A DNA stretch of 60,000 nucleotides from Owenia fusiformis (GCA_903813345.2 CAIIXF020000009.1:35087759-35147758), one strand, 5' to 3'; shown: positions 38,401 through 46,865, numbered from the stretch's first letter. The notes: generated by a model from the letters alone, not told the origin. Program-made: numbers and translations.

Positions 38401-38407
38401 ATTTTGT
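17457..38407 (-). CDS. RAP1GDS1: RAP1GDS1 / SmgGDS, C-terminal armadillo exons to the stop codon
   Basis: Armadillo-repeat protein that binds and helps prenylate, traffic and activate small GTPases (Rap1, RhoA). Eight exons: 38264-38407, 22736-22867, 22176-22310, 21434-21559, 21045-21134, 20369-20545, 19718-19846 and 17457-17581 (TGA at 17457-17459). Every intron is phase 1 and the reading frame closes exactly (352 codons including stop). Diagnostic stretches are DMWYEDGKALVFTSTMQWL, RVAGALAVGNYARN, SPVQFKLLGLLRMLVDGQ, NNEDHAGVKG, GESMRLLAWLVRHS, and GGLSHLVAMTTSEHVVMQNE. These parallel vertebrate SmgGDS in order and spacing up to the C-terminus. About 250-300 N-terminal residues are encoded upstream, in part by two likely exons near 57-59 kb. 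Introns here run from about 250 bases to 2.1 kb, except 22868-38263 (15.4 kb, repeats). Confidence 0.95.
17837..18207. mobile_element. Hairpin plus TIR-body composite, family H1, copy 2
   Basis: Reverse-orientation copy of 3899-4274. The TIR body (17837-18088) comes first, bounded by ttataacatacctatgatga, and then the palindrome (18091-18207). The CRE tgacgtca is at 17944-17951 between two CCAAT motifs. It lies in the last RAP1GDS1 intron (17582-19717). The two copies match almost base for base, so the family moved relatively recently. Confidence 0.7.
18212..19512. mobile_element. Second hairpin plus TIR-body element, family H2
   Basis: 18212-18340 is a foldback (arms with atttcac, ggtgaatacctgta, ctttcacaagtgatattcca). 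It abuts a body of about 1.17 kb bounded by ttattatatcactgtctagc near 18343 and its inverted match near 19484-19506. The body holds a CCAAT box (19470) and a palindromic gcgcatgcgc (about 19024-19033), an NRF1-type motif. The layout is the same as family H1 but the sequence differs, and the H1 and H2 hairpins lie back to back here. No transposase is visible. Confidence 0.55.
20105..20311. mobile_element. Small CAGGCC-ended MITE
   Basis: 207 bp with inverted ends CAGGCCAGGATTTGCCAAGG and CCTGGCTACAGGCCTG, G-rich internally (ggggggttcact repeats). The word atgta stands on both sides. It lies in the RAP1GDS1 intron between exons 19718-19846 and 20369-20545. Confidence 0.6.
22035..22122. mobile_element. 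Solo right-end relic of the 140-bp tandem-core element
   Basis: 'ccgccaaacacagtctacga ... gttggagactaacaatatgt ... gtggtggtgacataa' is a degraded version of the right terminus found at 32750-32890 and 35110-35215 (gacgcc repeats, acggagaccataacaatatg, ggtggtgacat). No core monomers remain. It lies in the intron before the RAP1GDS1 exon 22176-22310; the rest of that intron shows no gene. Confidence 0.5.
22850..24185 (-). repeat. 45-bp minisatellite made from the RAP1GDS1 exon 5' end and its splice acceptor
   Basis: Twenty-nine tandem units of about 45 bp, consensus catgtccatactatcatcta + caaattgtaaaggtgtcatt + taacc on the plus strand. The lowest-coordinate unit is the genuine exon start, with acceptor caatttgtag just before ATGATAGTATGGACATG (exon high end 22867). 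Every other unit carries the same acceptor and exon-start bases, so the intron holds 28 decoy 3' splice sites. In the gene's frame a decoy leads to a stop (usually GGT TAA) within the unit. Some units vary (ccacatgtcc, an inserted accatact). The plus-strand translation of 15-residue repeats is an artefact. Confidence 0.9.
24606..24835 (+). repeat. 21-bp minisatellite
   Basis: About eleven near-identical copies of aagtcaaacaccttgcatta lie head to tail. The unit length is divisible by three and the unit is stop-free in several frames, so repetitive ORFs appear on both strands. These are not genes. Array ends decay into acaagtcaaacatctctat. It lies in the 15.4-kb RAP1GDS1 intron. Confidence 0.9.
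25557..25727 (-). pseudogene. C-terminal fragment of a pogo/Tigger-family transposase
   Basis: The minus strand reads GTSDILNALDILKDYASSRM...KLFLIEEGIY...KKQTTMNDFFKLK then TAA. An acidic helical segment ending in a 'QTTM.DFF' tail is the usual C-terminus of Tigger/jerky-type DDE transposases. The frame is closed by a stop immediately upstream and no DDE core is found, so this is a remnant. Its position between pogo-type ends fits. Confidence 0.6.
25791..26268 (+). repeat. Tandem duplication of a 239-bp segment
   Basis: 25791-26029 and 26030-26268 both begin taatcttgtctgcaaatgtg and contain cctagctatcataacagacc and tccaaatcaaaaacatccag at matching offsets. Within each unit the 'taatccaaa.c..aaacat.cag' segment is itself partly doubled. 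It lies inside the truncated pogo-type element. Confidence 0.8.
26545..26705 (-). repeat. tRNA-like sequence, probable SINE head
   Basis: The minus strand shows an A-box-like TAGCTCAAGCAGAAGAGC (26679-26696) and a B box GGTTCGAGTCCC (26641-26652) at tRNA spacing, with a loosely cloverleaf-like stretch between. A tail without tRNA character continues to about 26545. A second A-box-like stretch (tagctcagctgggttgg) lies on the plus strand at 26719. No intact tRNA can be folded by eye, so a tRNA-derived SINE or tRNA pseudogene is most likely. Confidence 0.5.
27330..27620 (+). repeat. Decayed copy of the 'gccattttgaa' tandem family with tail
   Basis: Two units (cagccatcttgaaaatttct; aaaaaatggccaccattttg) are followed by a tail with cagacagacagatggac and ctatatccctacc, matching the array at 15160-16095 at lower similarity. 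It abuts the 69-bp array. Confidence 0.5.
27645..28875 (+). repeat. 69-bp minisatellite, main block (about 18 units)
   Basis: The unit contains aggtagcctcaaaacagaat, taagtaaaagattgaccata and ccaaccaccaacaagtcatt, then gttttctac. Units differ by single changes (agaCtgacc/agaTtgacc; tctaCagg/tctaTagg). 69 is divisible by three and two opposite frames lack stops, giving 393- and 419-codon repetitive ORFs on the two strands. These are regarded as non-genic. The array continues at 32891-33103 and 35216-35325, split by two insertions. Confidence 0.9.
28876..32890. mobile_element. Tandem-core element, copy 1 (4.0 kb, about 27 monomers)
   Basis: It is inserted in the 69-bp array with a 6-bp duplication aacaag (28870-28875 and 32891-32896). 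The left end is gcattaacatgacaaaatgt then caccacctag. The core is about 27 units of roughly 142 bp (gagaacatgtagatgatttt, gtcaatttgaagcaagttga, acctttttgaccttttttga, gagaaggtcattgaaggtca). The right end is a single-copy stretch with gacgccggacgccaaccgcc repeats, acggagaccataacaatatg and a terminal hairpin atgtcaccac-ttttg-gtggtgacat. No protein is encoded, so it is non-autonomous. The layout (unique ends, tandem core, 3' hairpin) recalls the pearl/Helentron-type elements of bivalves, but class is not proven. Confidence 0.75.
32891..33103 (+). repeat. 69-bp minisatellite, middle block (about 3 units)
   Basis: Three units identical in type to those at 27645-28875, standing between the two tandem-core elements. 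All carry the agactgacc variant, which is a minority in the main block. Confidence 0.9.
33104..35215. mobile_element. Tandem-core element, copy 2 (2.1 kb, about 14 monomers)
   Basis: It has the same ends, insertion point in the 69-bp unit and flanking aacaag (33098-33103, 35216-35221) as copy 1, with a core about half as long. The right-end gacgcc block is shorter by one repeat group. Shared junctions point to duplication of one insertion rather than two independent events. Confidence 0.75.
35216..35325 (+). repeat. 69-bp minisatellite, last block (1.6 units)
   Basis: One full and one partial 69-bp unit, decaying after tctacaggaagcctcaaaac. This marks the right border of the array. Confidence 0.85.
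35642..37872 (+). mobile_element. 5'-truncated, dead LINE (Jockey/CR1-like superfamily)
   Basis: The endonuclease C-terminus is visible first (SDLSDHCKIS near 35730). Reverse transcriptase follows (36163-36915: KSPGLNGISYEM, VIPIFKKGDRSDPSNYRG). A +1 frameshift near 36910 precedes the catalytic VDLRKAFDS, and KGVKQGDPLSPLIFNLYID comes near 37086. The expected ADD triad reads FADF and is followed by stops. The RT tail resumes at 37306-37875 (LDKLKKYCKRWYLSIN, VNKYIYLGM, LGVHKKASN). Several frame breaks make it inactive. It interrupts a 'gccattttgaa' repeat, with atagg on both sides (35637-35641, 37873-37877) as probable target-site duplication. No poly-A tail is seen. Confidence 0.85.
37873..38120 (+). 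repeat. Right part of the 'gccattttgaa' repeat split by the LINE
   Basis: It continues the repeat phrase broken at 35641 (left: cttatgtccatagg; right: ataggtatcggcatattaaa). Further units (atggcagccattttgaaatt; aaaatggcagccatttagaa) run to about 38120, just before the RAP1GDS1 exon at 38264. Confidence 0.7.
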
Positions 38408-38567
38408 CTGAAATAATAAAAGATATAAAAGCTGAAAAATAATTTACTTTATGTTGAGATAATAAAAAATAAAGATAGTTAGATCAATTTTTGGTGTCTA
38501 AGAAAATCTTGCAAGAAGAATTTGAAGCAATCTCACTCATCTCAGAAAGTTTGAGACCAATCATGCC

Positions 38568-39120
38568 AATTAAGGAATAAATAATGATAGGCCATTCAAT
38601 ATGGTGAAATTCAGCACGAGTTGGACAGAATGTTGTACAAAGCACGAACCGAAGGTGAGTGCATTTGTACTAACATTCTGTCCAACGAGTGCTAAATTTC
38701 ACCATAATGAATGGCCTATCATTATTTATTTCGATTCAAACATAAAAATTAGTAAAAGCCGTGTCTGTGGAACGGGCATGAAGGAAGAATACGCACGCTG
38801 TCAAGATTCTGAAGTCGGCCGGAAAAATTTTAGAATTTGTTTGGGCTGTTCTATTTTACTCCCCGTTTTAGATTATTATATTATATAGTCAGCCATAGTT
38901 AAATAGTTACAGTAGTTACGGAGGGAGTAAAAAAGAACAGCTATCCCCGGACAGAGCCCCAGATGTGCAGCTGAGATGTGACGTCACTCAAAACAATGCA
39001 AATTGCAGATTGAATAGAGCATGGTCGTGCATCTATGGAGAATTAGAGAACGTTCTATATTGGCTATGCTGCATTCTGATTGGTTGAGAAATTCGAATAG
39101 AGCACGGTCATGTTTGAATA
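38568..39120. mobile_element. Hairpin plus CRE/CCAAT body element, family H3, copy a (553 bp)
   Basis: 38572-38732 is a palindrome (arms aaataatgataggccattca, tggtgaaattcagcac, ttggacagaatgttgtac). The body follows, with a CRE tgacgtca (38979-38986), gcaaat octamer-like words and an inverted CCAAT (gattggtt, 39078). It ends gcacggtcatgtttgaata. It carries a 121-bp segment (38815-38935) absent from copy b at 47109-47540. The ORF that can be read through it is not coding. Confidence 0.7.
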
Positions 39121-39390
39121 ATGAATAATGAATGAGTTATTACACTTTAAAATCAGTAACATTCTTTTGGCCCACCCTGTATAATATGATATCTCATGAC
39201 TTTAATAAACAGCAGAGGAAAAATTGTTCATTCAATGATCTTGACGTAGGGTTTCACTTCTCAGAAAATGTAATATTATTAATTGTAATAAAATCTATAT
39301 TCAACCCCTCCCTTATATTTAATATTATTAATAATATATTTGATATGTGGATCAAGATATCATATTTTAGCAAAAAATCCCCAAACCATC

Positions 39391-39620
39391 GAATATCACT
39401 TCTCAAACCATCGAATATCACTTCTCAAAAAGTGATATTCTATGGTTTCAAAAGTGATATTCGATGGTTTAGATTTTTTCAATAATTTTTTGTCAATTTT
39501 TTTTTCTCAAAATTATTTTTCAAGATTTTCTTAAATTTTTTTTTAGATTTCTTCCTTCAAATTTTTTTTATCAAAAAATTTTTTCGAAATCCTTTTTAAA
39601 ACTTTTTTTAAATTTTTTTT
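39391..39620. repeat. Small inverted/direct repeat and homopolymer-rich DNA
   Basis: 'aaaccatcgaatatcacttc' occurs twice directly, then twice inverted (aagtgatattc.atggttt), forming a hairpin at 39391-39474. It is followed by about 140 bases of T and A runs. 39120-40077 otherwise shows no gene. Confidence 0.6.
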
Positions 39621-40149
39621 TTCGCTGGGTTAAGATTTCCATGTAAAATTACATCTAGCAATGTGGTATTGAAAAGAGTTTATCAACTTTGAAAATTTAA
39701 TTTTCTCTGAAAATGTGACTTCTAGGTCGGGAAGATTCCCTATAGACCCCATGTTGAAAAATCACAAAAATGTTTATAAATTTTCTGTGTTGGGCAGATA
39801 ATATTTCCTTTTACTGGACACATTTTAATTTGTATAACTATCAGATAAATAAGGGTGATATCAAAAGTGAACCAGTAAAACTGATGAATATTTAGTTCCA
39901 TATGGGACCAGGTGCTGTAGAGAGCACATGATGAACAACCTTTTAGATTGTGAAATGTTTATTGTAACTAGAGGGTATAGATATGGAATATTGTTTAATT
40001 TTGACATATGTGGCCACATACACATAACCTTTTTAACACTATGGAAGGGCTAATTCAACATGTTTTTGAAAGAATGCAGGGGTTTCACTAGAATTTCTCA
40101 CTATAGGCTAAATAAATGAAAATAACAGGCAAAATTAATGGAAATCATA

Positions 40150-41687
40150 AAGGATAGGTATCGATATGGTGAACTGAATTCAACAATGTTTTTTCTCTTA
40201 AACCAATTATTGAAAATATTCTGTAAAAAGACACGGTCCTTTATGTAATGTTGACTGATTGGCAACAATTTAATGCAAAAATTATTTATATATATTTTTT
40301 ATATCTGTTTTTGTTAACAATTTTTGTTTTTTAGTGCAATTGTTTTTTGTTCCTTTCTACCAATTCTTGAGAATGAAGTAAAATGTCTTTCCGAACCTTG
40401 ATGAAACAAAATAGCATATACATTCTGAAGCTATTTTAGCTTGTTTAACATGCAATGCAGTTGGATGCAGGCTGTACAAAACAAACCATTATGGCCATGA
40501 ATTACCCCATTTTGTTATGTCATGATTGATTTTGAATATTTTATCATCCCTATGTGGTATTCATGCCACATTCATTCCACAGGGCCCTCTACATAGGTTC
40601 CATCAAGTGCTACATGTACACAATTCCTCGTCCTCTTAACTCAAGATTGTGAGACAAGGCTGAATCCATTCTCTGACATGATAGCAAGATGCAGTTGCAT
40701 GGGTTGTTTTATTTCGTAAATGTCAATAAACCTGCTTTCTCTATAGAAATAAGTAGAATAGAAATAAATAAGTCACATGTGAGCAGGTCTGGACAATATG
40801 GAGCATTGGCCAAGGGCTCAATTTTGAGGTCCAGGGATATTGTTTTCAGAACATTTTGAGATCTGTGGGCATGTGCATTGTCCATATGGAGTAGGGTGTT
40901 CCCTTCTCTAACCAACCCCTTCTTCCACAATGCTTTCTCAAATTGACCTGCAAACCCCTTCCATCCAACACTCTGACATCACAATACTTGTTGCATATAA
41001 AAAGTTCAAATCTAACTGAAATTTGCCAAGCTGGCTAAAAACTGAATATGTGACGTAAATGTCGGTCCCGGGGTACCCGTACCTCCTTCACGGAAATAAG
41101 GATATATCAACATGTATTATTTATTTTGTCTTCAAACCTAAGAATTGATAGATAATTGGATGATGTATCACTGGTAGGAAAATCAAAGGGATTGGTCTAT
41201 AAAAAGTATCTGTGTAAAATAGCGTCCATTACTTATTGATCACCCCTCGTACAAAGGAAATTTTGGTTGATTTAACAAAAAGTATGCAAAAACTTAAAAC
41301 AACCCCCCCCCCCCAAAATAGATAAAAATTAAGATAAACCTTTTATTTCATTAACAAGATACTTTTTTGAAATCAACCAAACTTTCCTTTGTACAATTAC
41401 AAAATTGAGAGACCTAAACATGTTGTGTTTATGTCGTTTTGTTCCAATGAGGTTTGGATAGATGTTTCATTTCACTCCGAACATATGATATCAAGAACAA
41501 AAGAAGTGTCTGATGTGTTTTCTAAAACAACATAGAGAAAAGTATATATATATATAATTCAAATTATAATGTTCCCATCCAAAGGATGGCAATTAAATTG
41601 ACGATGTGTAAAATTTTCAGAATATTTTGATAACTCGTTTAAGAGAAACGTGTGTTCAGAAAGTTCACCATATCGATACTACTCCTT
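40150..41687. mobile_element. mariner-type transposon relic, copy 1
   Basis: TA flanks both sides (40148-40149, 41688-41689). The inverted ends are aaggataggtatcgatatgg / ccatatcgatactactcctt, extending inward to gtgaact and tctcttaaac. The length is 1.54 kb. A decayed transposase on the minus strand lies inside. It has inserted into a broken copy of the 784-953 MITE family (left flank 40078-40149). A diverged, inverted relative is at 50181-51790. Confidence 0.75.
40709..40960 (-). pseudogene. mariner-family transposase fragment
   Basis: The minus strand reads EKALWKKGLVREGNTLLHMD, NAHAHRSQNVLKT and LANAPYCPDLLTCDLF. This matches the mariner pattern 'LLHDNA.PH' and 'YSPDLAPCDFF'. The second catalytic Asp and the YSPDL box are recognisable, while the downstream region is scrambled. 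The N-terminal helix-turn-helix was not found. Non-functional. Confidence 0.7.
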
Positions 41688-42125
41688 TAACATGGAGAGC
41701 TCTGCTTATCAAAATGGCATAAAAGTTATTATTCATACTATCCAAAGTCACATTATTAAACCATTGCTAGCCTAGCACCAGGCGAAATGACATTTCTTTT
41801 TTTGCAGATATTGCCATTGATGCTCTTCCAAAAATAATGTTTTTTATATTTTCCTTCTGTATTTCATATATTAAAGAAAAAACATTTTAATATATTCACA
41901 CTGGTTTATGTTAATATATTAACTAATGATGCCATTTTGTAAAAGTCTCCAATGACATTTAACTGACCATGTCAACGTCAAAGGTCAAAATTATCGAAAA
42001 TTATATTTTTATGAACCACAACTGATTTCTCATCAATATGATATGCAATATTATGAGATATCTGCTTGGGTTAAAAAGCCCCCTTAACGACACCCATCCT
42101 TTGAAATAAGATGAGACACACGCAT

Positions 42126-42243
42126 ACATTATATAAAGAGAAATCTAGTTACACAACTAATATGAGTAATCAACTTATGAGATAGACTAACATATACGTA
42201 GCAAATTCAATTGGAACTTAAAAATTACAAGAAGCGATATTTT
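42126..42243 (+). promoter_or_regulatory. GPCR-B TATA box and 5'UTR exon
   Basis: cattatataaagag (from 42128) and, about 100 bases on, ttggaacttaaaaattacaa ... gatatttt|gtgagtataat. These match the GPCR-A (9236-9330) and GPCR-C (49925-50020) blocks in order and at the exon border. The inferred 5'UTR intron is 42244-45346. Conservation is weaker than between A and C, in line with GPCR-B being the older paralogue. Confidence 0.5.
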
Positions 42244-43029
42244 GTGAGTATAATCACTTTACTCAACTGACTTTGCCTCAGACATTGAACCATTTACAAA
42301 AATATTTCAAAGTATGAAATTTGTCAATATCTGCAAACTATTCAAAATTTATTTATAACATTAGAAAAACACATAAAATGTATAATTTAAATACAATGTA
42401 TTTTAAAAACTGGTTTTAATGAAGTATGTATGACCATGTTTCATAAACACAAATAGTTTTTTCAAGTTTGTTTATCATGTTTAAATCCTAAGACCTTGAT
42501 TCTATGATTTATGGCAAATATTTGACAATAGATTTTATTCTGCCTATTGCCAAAGACCTCAATCGCTCAATCAGAAAAATAATTGGTCATATATTGCAGT
42601 TATAAAAATAGAATCTCGGTCTTATTGTTTCACATTGTTATAAACCCATATAGGACTTGTCACTTTTTTATAAAAATGGGAGACACTTTAGCAAATAAAA
42701 TTAAATAAATAAAAATAGAAATAGTTGAAGCCATAATTATTTTGGTTTCTATTGGTGAACCTTTTAATATCACAATAATCTCGAGATTAGTATTCATTAT
42801 TGATACAAGAAACCCCTTTCCAAATTGACAAGTTCTCTAAAATGCAGTTGTAAAAGATATATTACGAATCTTATGTATTACATTTGAAACTGCTCCCCAC
42901 GCAGGACAAAAGATTGAAACATTGAGTTTTATAAACAAGGCACAGGACGTGAACGAGATCACACCATCAAATAGGCAGACACTATGAACCAGGAAAACTT
43001 TTCTCCTATTATGTTTACAAATTTCAAGA

Positions 43030-43725
43030 ACAAGAAACAAGATTTTTCAAAAAACCTTCAAAATGGCCACCAGAAAACAAGATGGCTGCCCAAAAGTTAA
43101 TCAGCTCTAGTACTTGATATCCTCTATCATTTGTGTAAATTGAAGGAAATCCGATGAGCGGTTTTCCTGAAATAGCGATGACAAGATTTTTCGAAAAACC
43201 TTCAAAATGGCCACCAGAAAACAAGATGGCCGCCCAAAAGTTAATCAGCTCTAGTACTTGATATCCTCTATCATGTGTGTAAATTTGAAGGAAATCTGAT
43301 GAGTGGATTTTCTGAAATGGCGATGTCAAGATTTTTCGAAAAATCTTCAAAATGGCTGCCAGAAAACAAGATGGCCACCCAAAAGTTAATCAGCTCTAGT
43401 ACTTGATATCCTCTATCATTTGTGTAAATTTGAAGGAAATCCGATGAGCGGTTTTCCTGAAATGGCGATGACAAGATTTTTCGAAAAACCTTCAAAATGG
43501 CCGCCAGAAAACAAGATGGCCACCCAAAAGTTAATCAGCTCTAGTACTTCATATGCTCTATCATCTCTGCGAATTTGGAGAAAATCTGATGAGCAGTTTT
43601 CCTTAAACGGCGATGACAAAAAGCGGGACGATCACGACCACGACCACGATCACGACCACAACCACAATCACGATCACGACCACGACCAGTATGACGACTA
43701 TATCCCACCGATGGTGTGATAAAAA
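43030..43725 (+). repeat. 146-bp tandem array with (GACCAC)n tail
   Basis: Four units each carry caagatttttcgaaaaacct, tcaaaatggccgccagaaaa, caagatggccacccaaaagt and a segment with gagcggttttcctgaaatgg. The array closes with a GACCAC/GATCAC hexamer run (43628-43690) and gactatatcccaccgatggt. That end phrase resembles the tail at 16050-16090, which links this array to the same element family. Peptides read through it are artefacts. Confidence 0.75.
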
Positions 43726-44160
43726 AATTAATAAAAAGACCCAATACATCCAGATCTCATTAACACATCCAGAATTACACTGAAACAATATCATACCATT
43801 AAAAAGTTAAATAAAAAGAAATGGTGCATTTTAGTGTGATACTGGCGGTGTCATTTTCAATGGCTTTTACTCCTAGCATTATTGGACTTCAAATAGAGGT
43901 GAAGGTTACCCAAAAATGATATACCCATTACATGGAGTTGGTAACATTCTTCGTTATAACAAACATATGAGTTAAAAAATAATTTGTGTAGTTTTCTTGT
44001 GTTTTATGAAAAATAACATGCTCCCAATTTGAAAAAAAATTTGAATAGACCATTTCTACTTGCATCTAGTCTATTAAGCCTATGATTAGAAAATCATTTC
44101 ACTTGCACACTTCAAACGTCATCCATTAATCTAAGATGCTACCAAGAGGTAATGTATATA

Positions 44161-44416
44161 TGAGCCAGGCCACAGGAAAAGGGGTCTTATCACAGATTTT
44201 TTCAATATTCTGATTTTTTTGTTTATCTTATAAGCACAAAGAAACCTTTCAAATGAGCCATGACCATGGCTTATATCTTAACAATTTTTCCTTGCATATA
44301 TAGACCAAAACGTCGGATCTGAATTTAGCACATTTTTCTCTTAATCGTGGGAATTTTTGGCTCTGTAGCACAATTTTAATTTTTGTGATAAAACCGGTTT
44401 TCCTATGGCCAGGCTC
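44161..44416. mobile_element. MITE with TGAGCC ends
   Basis: 256 bp, with inverted ends TGAGCCAGGCCACAGGAAAA / TTTTCCTATGGCCAGGCTCA, flanked by TA. The interior includes ttatcacagatt / ttttgtgataaaa as a continuation of the inverted repeat. Non-coding. Confidence 0.7.
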
Positions 44417-44795
44417 ATATGTCAATTAATTGCAGCTAATATTGTAGCTAACATTATTGAGTTCATACTCTAGTGTCTCATCTGATAAACTGTACTTATT
44501 AGATGAAGAAATGAGACAATCATGATGTGTTGTCACATATTGTAAGAAGATCTAAATTGGTAATGGATACTGAAATGATGAGTTTTCAGACAAATGGTGA
44601 AGGAACTTACATAGACAAAGCCACCCACTCAAAGTGTCAAGCAGAAGTGAAAATAGAACAATAGAAGCAATATGATACAATATGATACAATATGAGTACA
44701 ATTCAGACAAAGAAAATGCAGATAATGACCACACAAACTGCACAACTCAGGCAATTTTGAAACATATTAGGCCAAGTTAACATGATATCACTTAA

Positions 44796-45225
44796 AGGCG
44801 CACTTTAGGAATTTTCAACATTTTTGGGCAAAATGAAGACTAACATTCAAATTTCATAGTATGTCCAATGTGTTGATAAGAACCTTATCTTTCATTTGAC
44901 ACCAACAACAGCTCAAATGGACCACATCAAAGCTTACAATAAAGTATCAAAAAAATATTTTCGATCTGTCAAGCTTTATATATCAAGTTTTTATCAATAT
45001 CATTGAAAGATGGCAGAGTTGTTTGTATTACATGATACATTCATTTTTATAGAAGTGCATGTCTAATGATCTCTGAACTACAAATGCTTTTTTCTATGTG
45101 AGTTAGCTTTCTCTTGGTTCAATATTAAAGCAAATCAAACTTAGTGTCATATTTGAGCTAGTATGTGAGTAACACGTTTCTATGATTACTTTTTGATTTT
45201 TTCTTCTAAATTTAGTAGTGCAGCT
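44796..45225. mobile_element. TTAA-flanked MITE
   Basis: TTAA stands on both sides (44792-44795, 45226-45229). The inverted ends are AGGCGCACTTTAGGAATTTT and its partner (aaatttagtagtgcagct). TTAA targets are typical of piggyBac-type elements; class is inferred. It lies directly before GPCR-B within its 5'UTR intron. Confidence 0.6.
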
Positions 45226-45350
45226 TTAATGAATAATTAATTGATGCTTAAATGAGAAAAGGTTGAATATGTTTTGAAAATATTTTGATCTTACCAGCCC
45301 CTTTAATTGCTGTAAATAGAATATAAAAATGAATTGTTCTTTTTAGCAAA

Positions 45351-46865
45351 ATGGTTTCTACAAAGTTGATCATTGGTGTGATGTTCCTCAGCTTGGGATA
45401 CACAATTGTAGCTACAGATATGGAGGACAAGGTGGGAACCAACACTGATGCATTTCTTTCCATGTCCGATCCATATGAAAACAGCACAGCAACAAGTGCC
45501 GACATTTTCAATAACTCAATTAGAGACTTTTTCAATGATGACCACAATATGCACCTGAATGAAAGCAAAAAGACAAATGAAAACAATACGAGTTCTCCTT
45601 GCTCCAGTGCAAATACAAATGCAACAGATGGACTAAATGTATCAACAGATGAACTAAATGTATCAACAGATAGACTAAATGTATCAACAGATGGACTAAA
45701 TATATCGACAGATGGACTAAATATATCGACAGATGGACTAAATATATCGACAGATGGACTAAATGTAACAACAGATGGATTAAATGTATCAACATCTGAT
45801 GAGATCAATAATATACATACAAAGACAAATGAAACAATTGCAGAAGAACATACAATTGATGATTACTTGGTCTATCTGATATTCAAATGGGCATTTAAAA
45901 TCACAATGCCTGTGTGTCTAATTATTGGTATCCCTGGAAATATTCTCAATATTATCATCTTATGTAGGTATATTAGTGATAGCACTTCTTCCATGCATAT
46001 CATCCTCATATCCCTTGCTGTTTCTGATATTATATGTCTAGCAGTAGGCACCCCACGCTTCATTATCTCCTACGCAACAGGATATGACTATGCTGCTAAC
46101 TCAGATATTGGCTGCAAAATCTACAGGTTTCTCAATTTTGTGTTTTCTGATTTTTCATCTTGGCTTGTCATGCTCATATCTCTGGAAAGGTTAGTTGCAG
46201 TCGTCTGGCCTTGTCACGTGAAGTCTTGGTGTAGTCATAAAACGATTAAGATCACAATTGCTGTATTTCTAGTATTTCTCATGGGAATCAATTTCCATGT
46301 TTTGCTATCCCATGGTATAGTTTCACAATTAAAGCATGAAGATACACAAACATTTGACTGTATAGTCAAGGAACCTGAATTTGCCCATTACGGATTTGTT
46401 ATTTTCCCATGGATTGATTTTGCAGTATTTGCTTTGATTCCAAGTTGTGTTGTAATATTATCAAACACAATAATCATTCGAAAGGTCACAATTGCAGCTT
46501 TTAAAAGACGCAACACAATGGCAGTTATTTTAGCAGATAAATCTAACCCTGCATCATCAAAACAGCAACCACTGATCAGACGGATGACAATTATGATGTT
46601 TTCAATTTGTGGTCTAATGCTTCTTTGTGTTACTCCAACAGTCATTTACGGATTCATGTTCAAGTCTTTGACACAAAATGGAGATCTGAAAAGTTCTGTT
46701 ATCATAGCTGTTCTGGGTTATTATGGAATTATTGCATTCTACTTCAATTGCACTATAAACTTTTTACTGTACATATGTTGTTCACAGAGGTTTAAGATCG
46801 TTTTGAGAAGTTTCTTTTGTGGTGGTACTACAGCTAATGACAGTGTGACAACATCAAAGCTTTAG
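45351..46865 (+). CDS. GPCR-B: class A peptide-type receptor with an N-glycosylation-sequon repeat stalk
   Basis: 504 residues, uninterrupted. A signal peptide (MVSTKLIIGVMFLSLGYTIV) is followed by about 150 extracellular residues. These contain eight tandem copies of a seven-residue unit of type STDGLNV/STDGLNI, each with an Asn-X-Ser/Thr sequon, encoded by a 21-bp repeat (about 45630-45800). The seven spans start near residue 172. Landmarks are GIPGNILN, SLAVSD, ERL for DRY, no CWxP in TM6 (ICGLMLL), and NFLLY then CCSQRFK. It is the most diverged of the three paralogues except for a 110-bp stretch in TM3/ICL2 (46128-46237) that is nearly identical to GPCR-A. The ATG follows an acceptor (ttttag|caaaATG). 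It lies antisense in the inferred large RAP1GDS1 intron. Confidence 0.93.
   Translation: MVSTKLIIGVMFLSLGYTIVATDMEDKVGTNTDAFLSMSDPYENSTATSADIFNNSIRDFFNDDHNMHLNESKKTNENNTSSPCSSANTNATDGLNVSTDELNVSTDRLNVSTDGLNISTDGLNISTDGLNISTDGLNVTTDGLNVSTSDEINNIHTKTNETIAEEHTIDDYLVYLIFKWAFKITMPVCLIIGIPGNILNIIILCRYISDSTSSMHIILISLAVSDIICLAVGTPRFIISYATGYDYAANSDIGCKIYRFLNFVFSDFSSWLVMLISLERLVAVVWPCHVKSWCSHKTIKITIAVFLVFLMGINFHVLLSHGIVSQLKHEDTQTFDCIVKEPEFAHYGFVIFPWIDFAVFALIPSCVVILSNTIIIRKVTIAAFKRRNTMAVILADKSNPASSKQQPLIRRMTIMMFSICGLMLLCVTPTVIYGFMFKSLTQNGDLKSSVIIAVLGYYGIIAFYFNCTINFLLYICCSQRFKIVLRSFFCGGTTANDSVTTSKL

Noticed and set aside
38601-38888. Conserved ORF also present at 47142-47507
   Set aside because: Conservation reflects two copies of a hairpin mobile element; the frame crosses the palindrome and ends at the indel.
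43541-43794. Arg/Asp/Gly-rich and Val-rich ORFs
   Set aside because: Read through a GACCAC hexamer run at the end of a tandem array.
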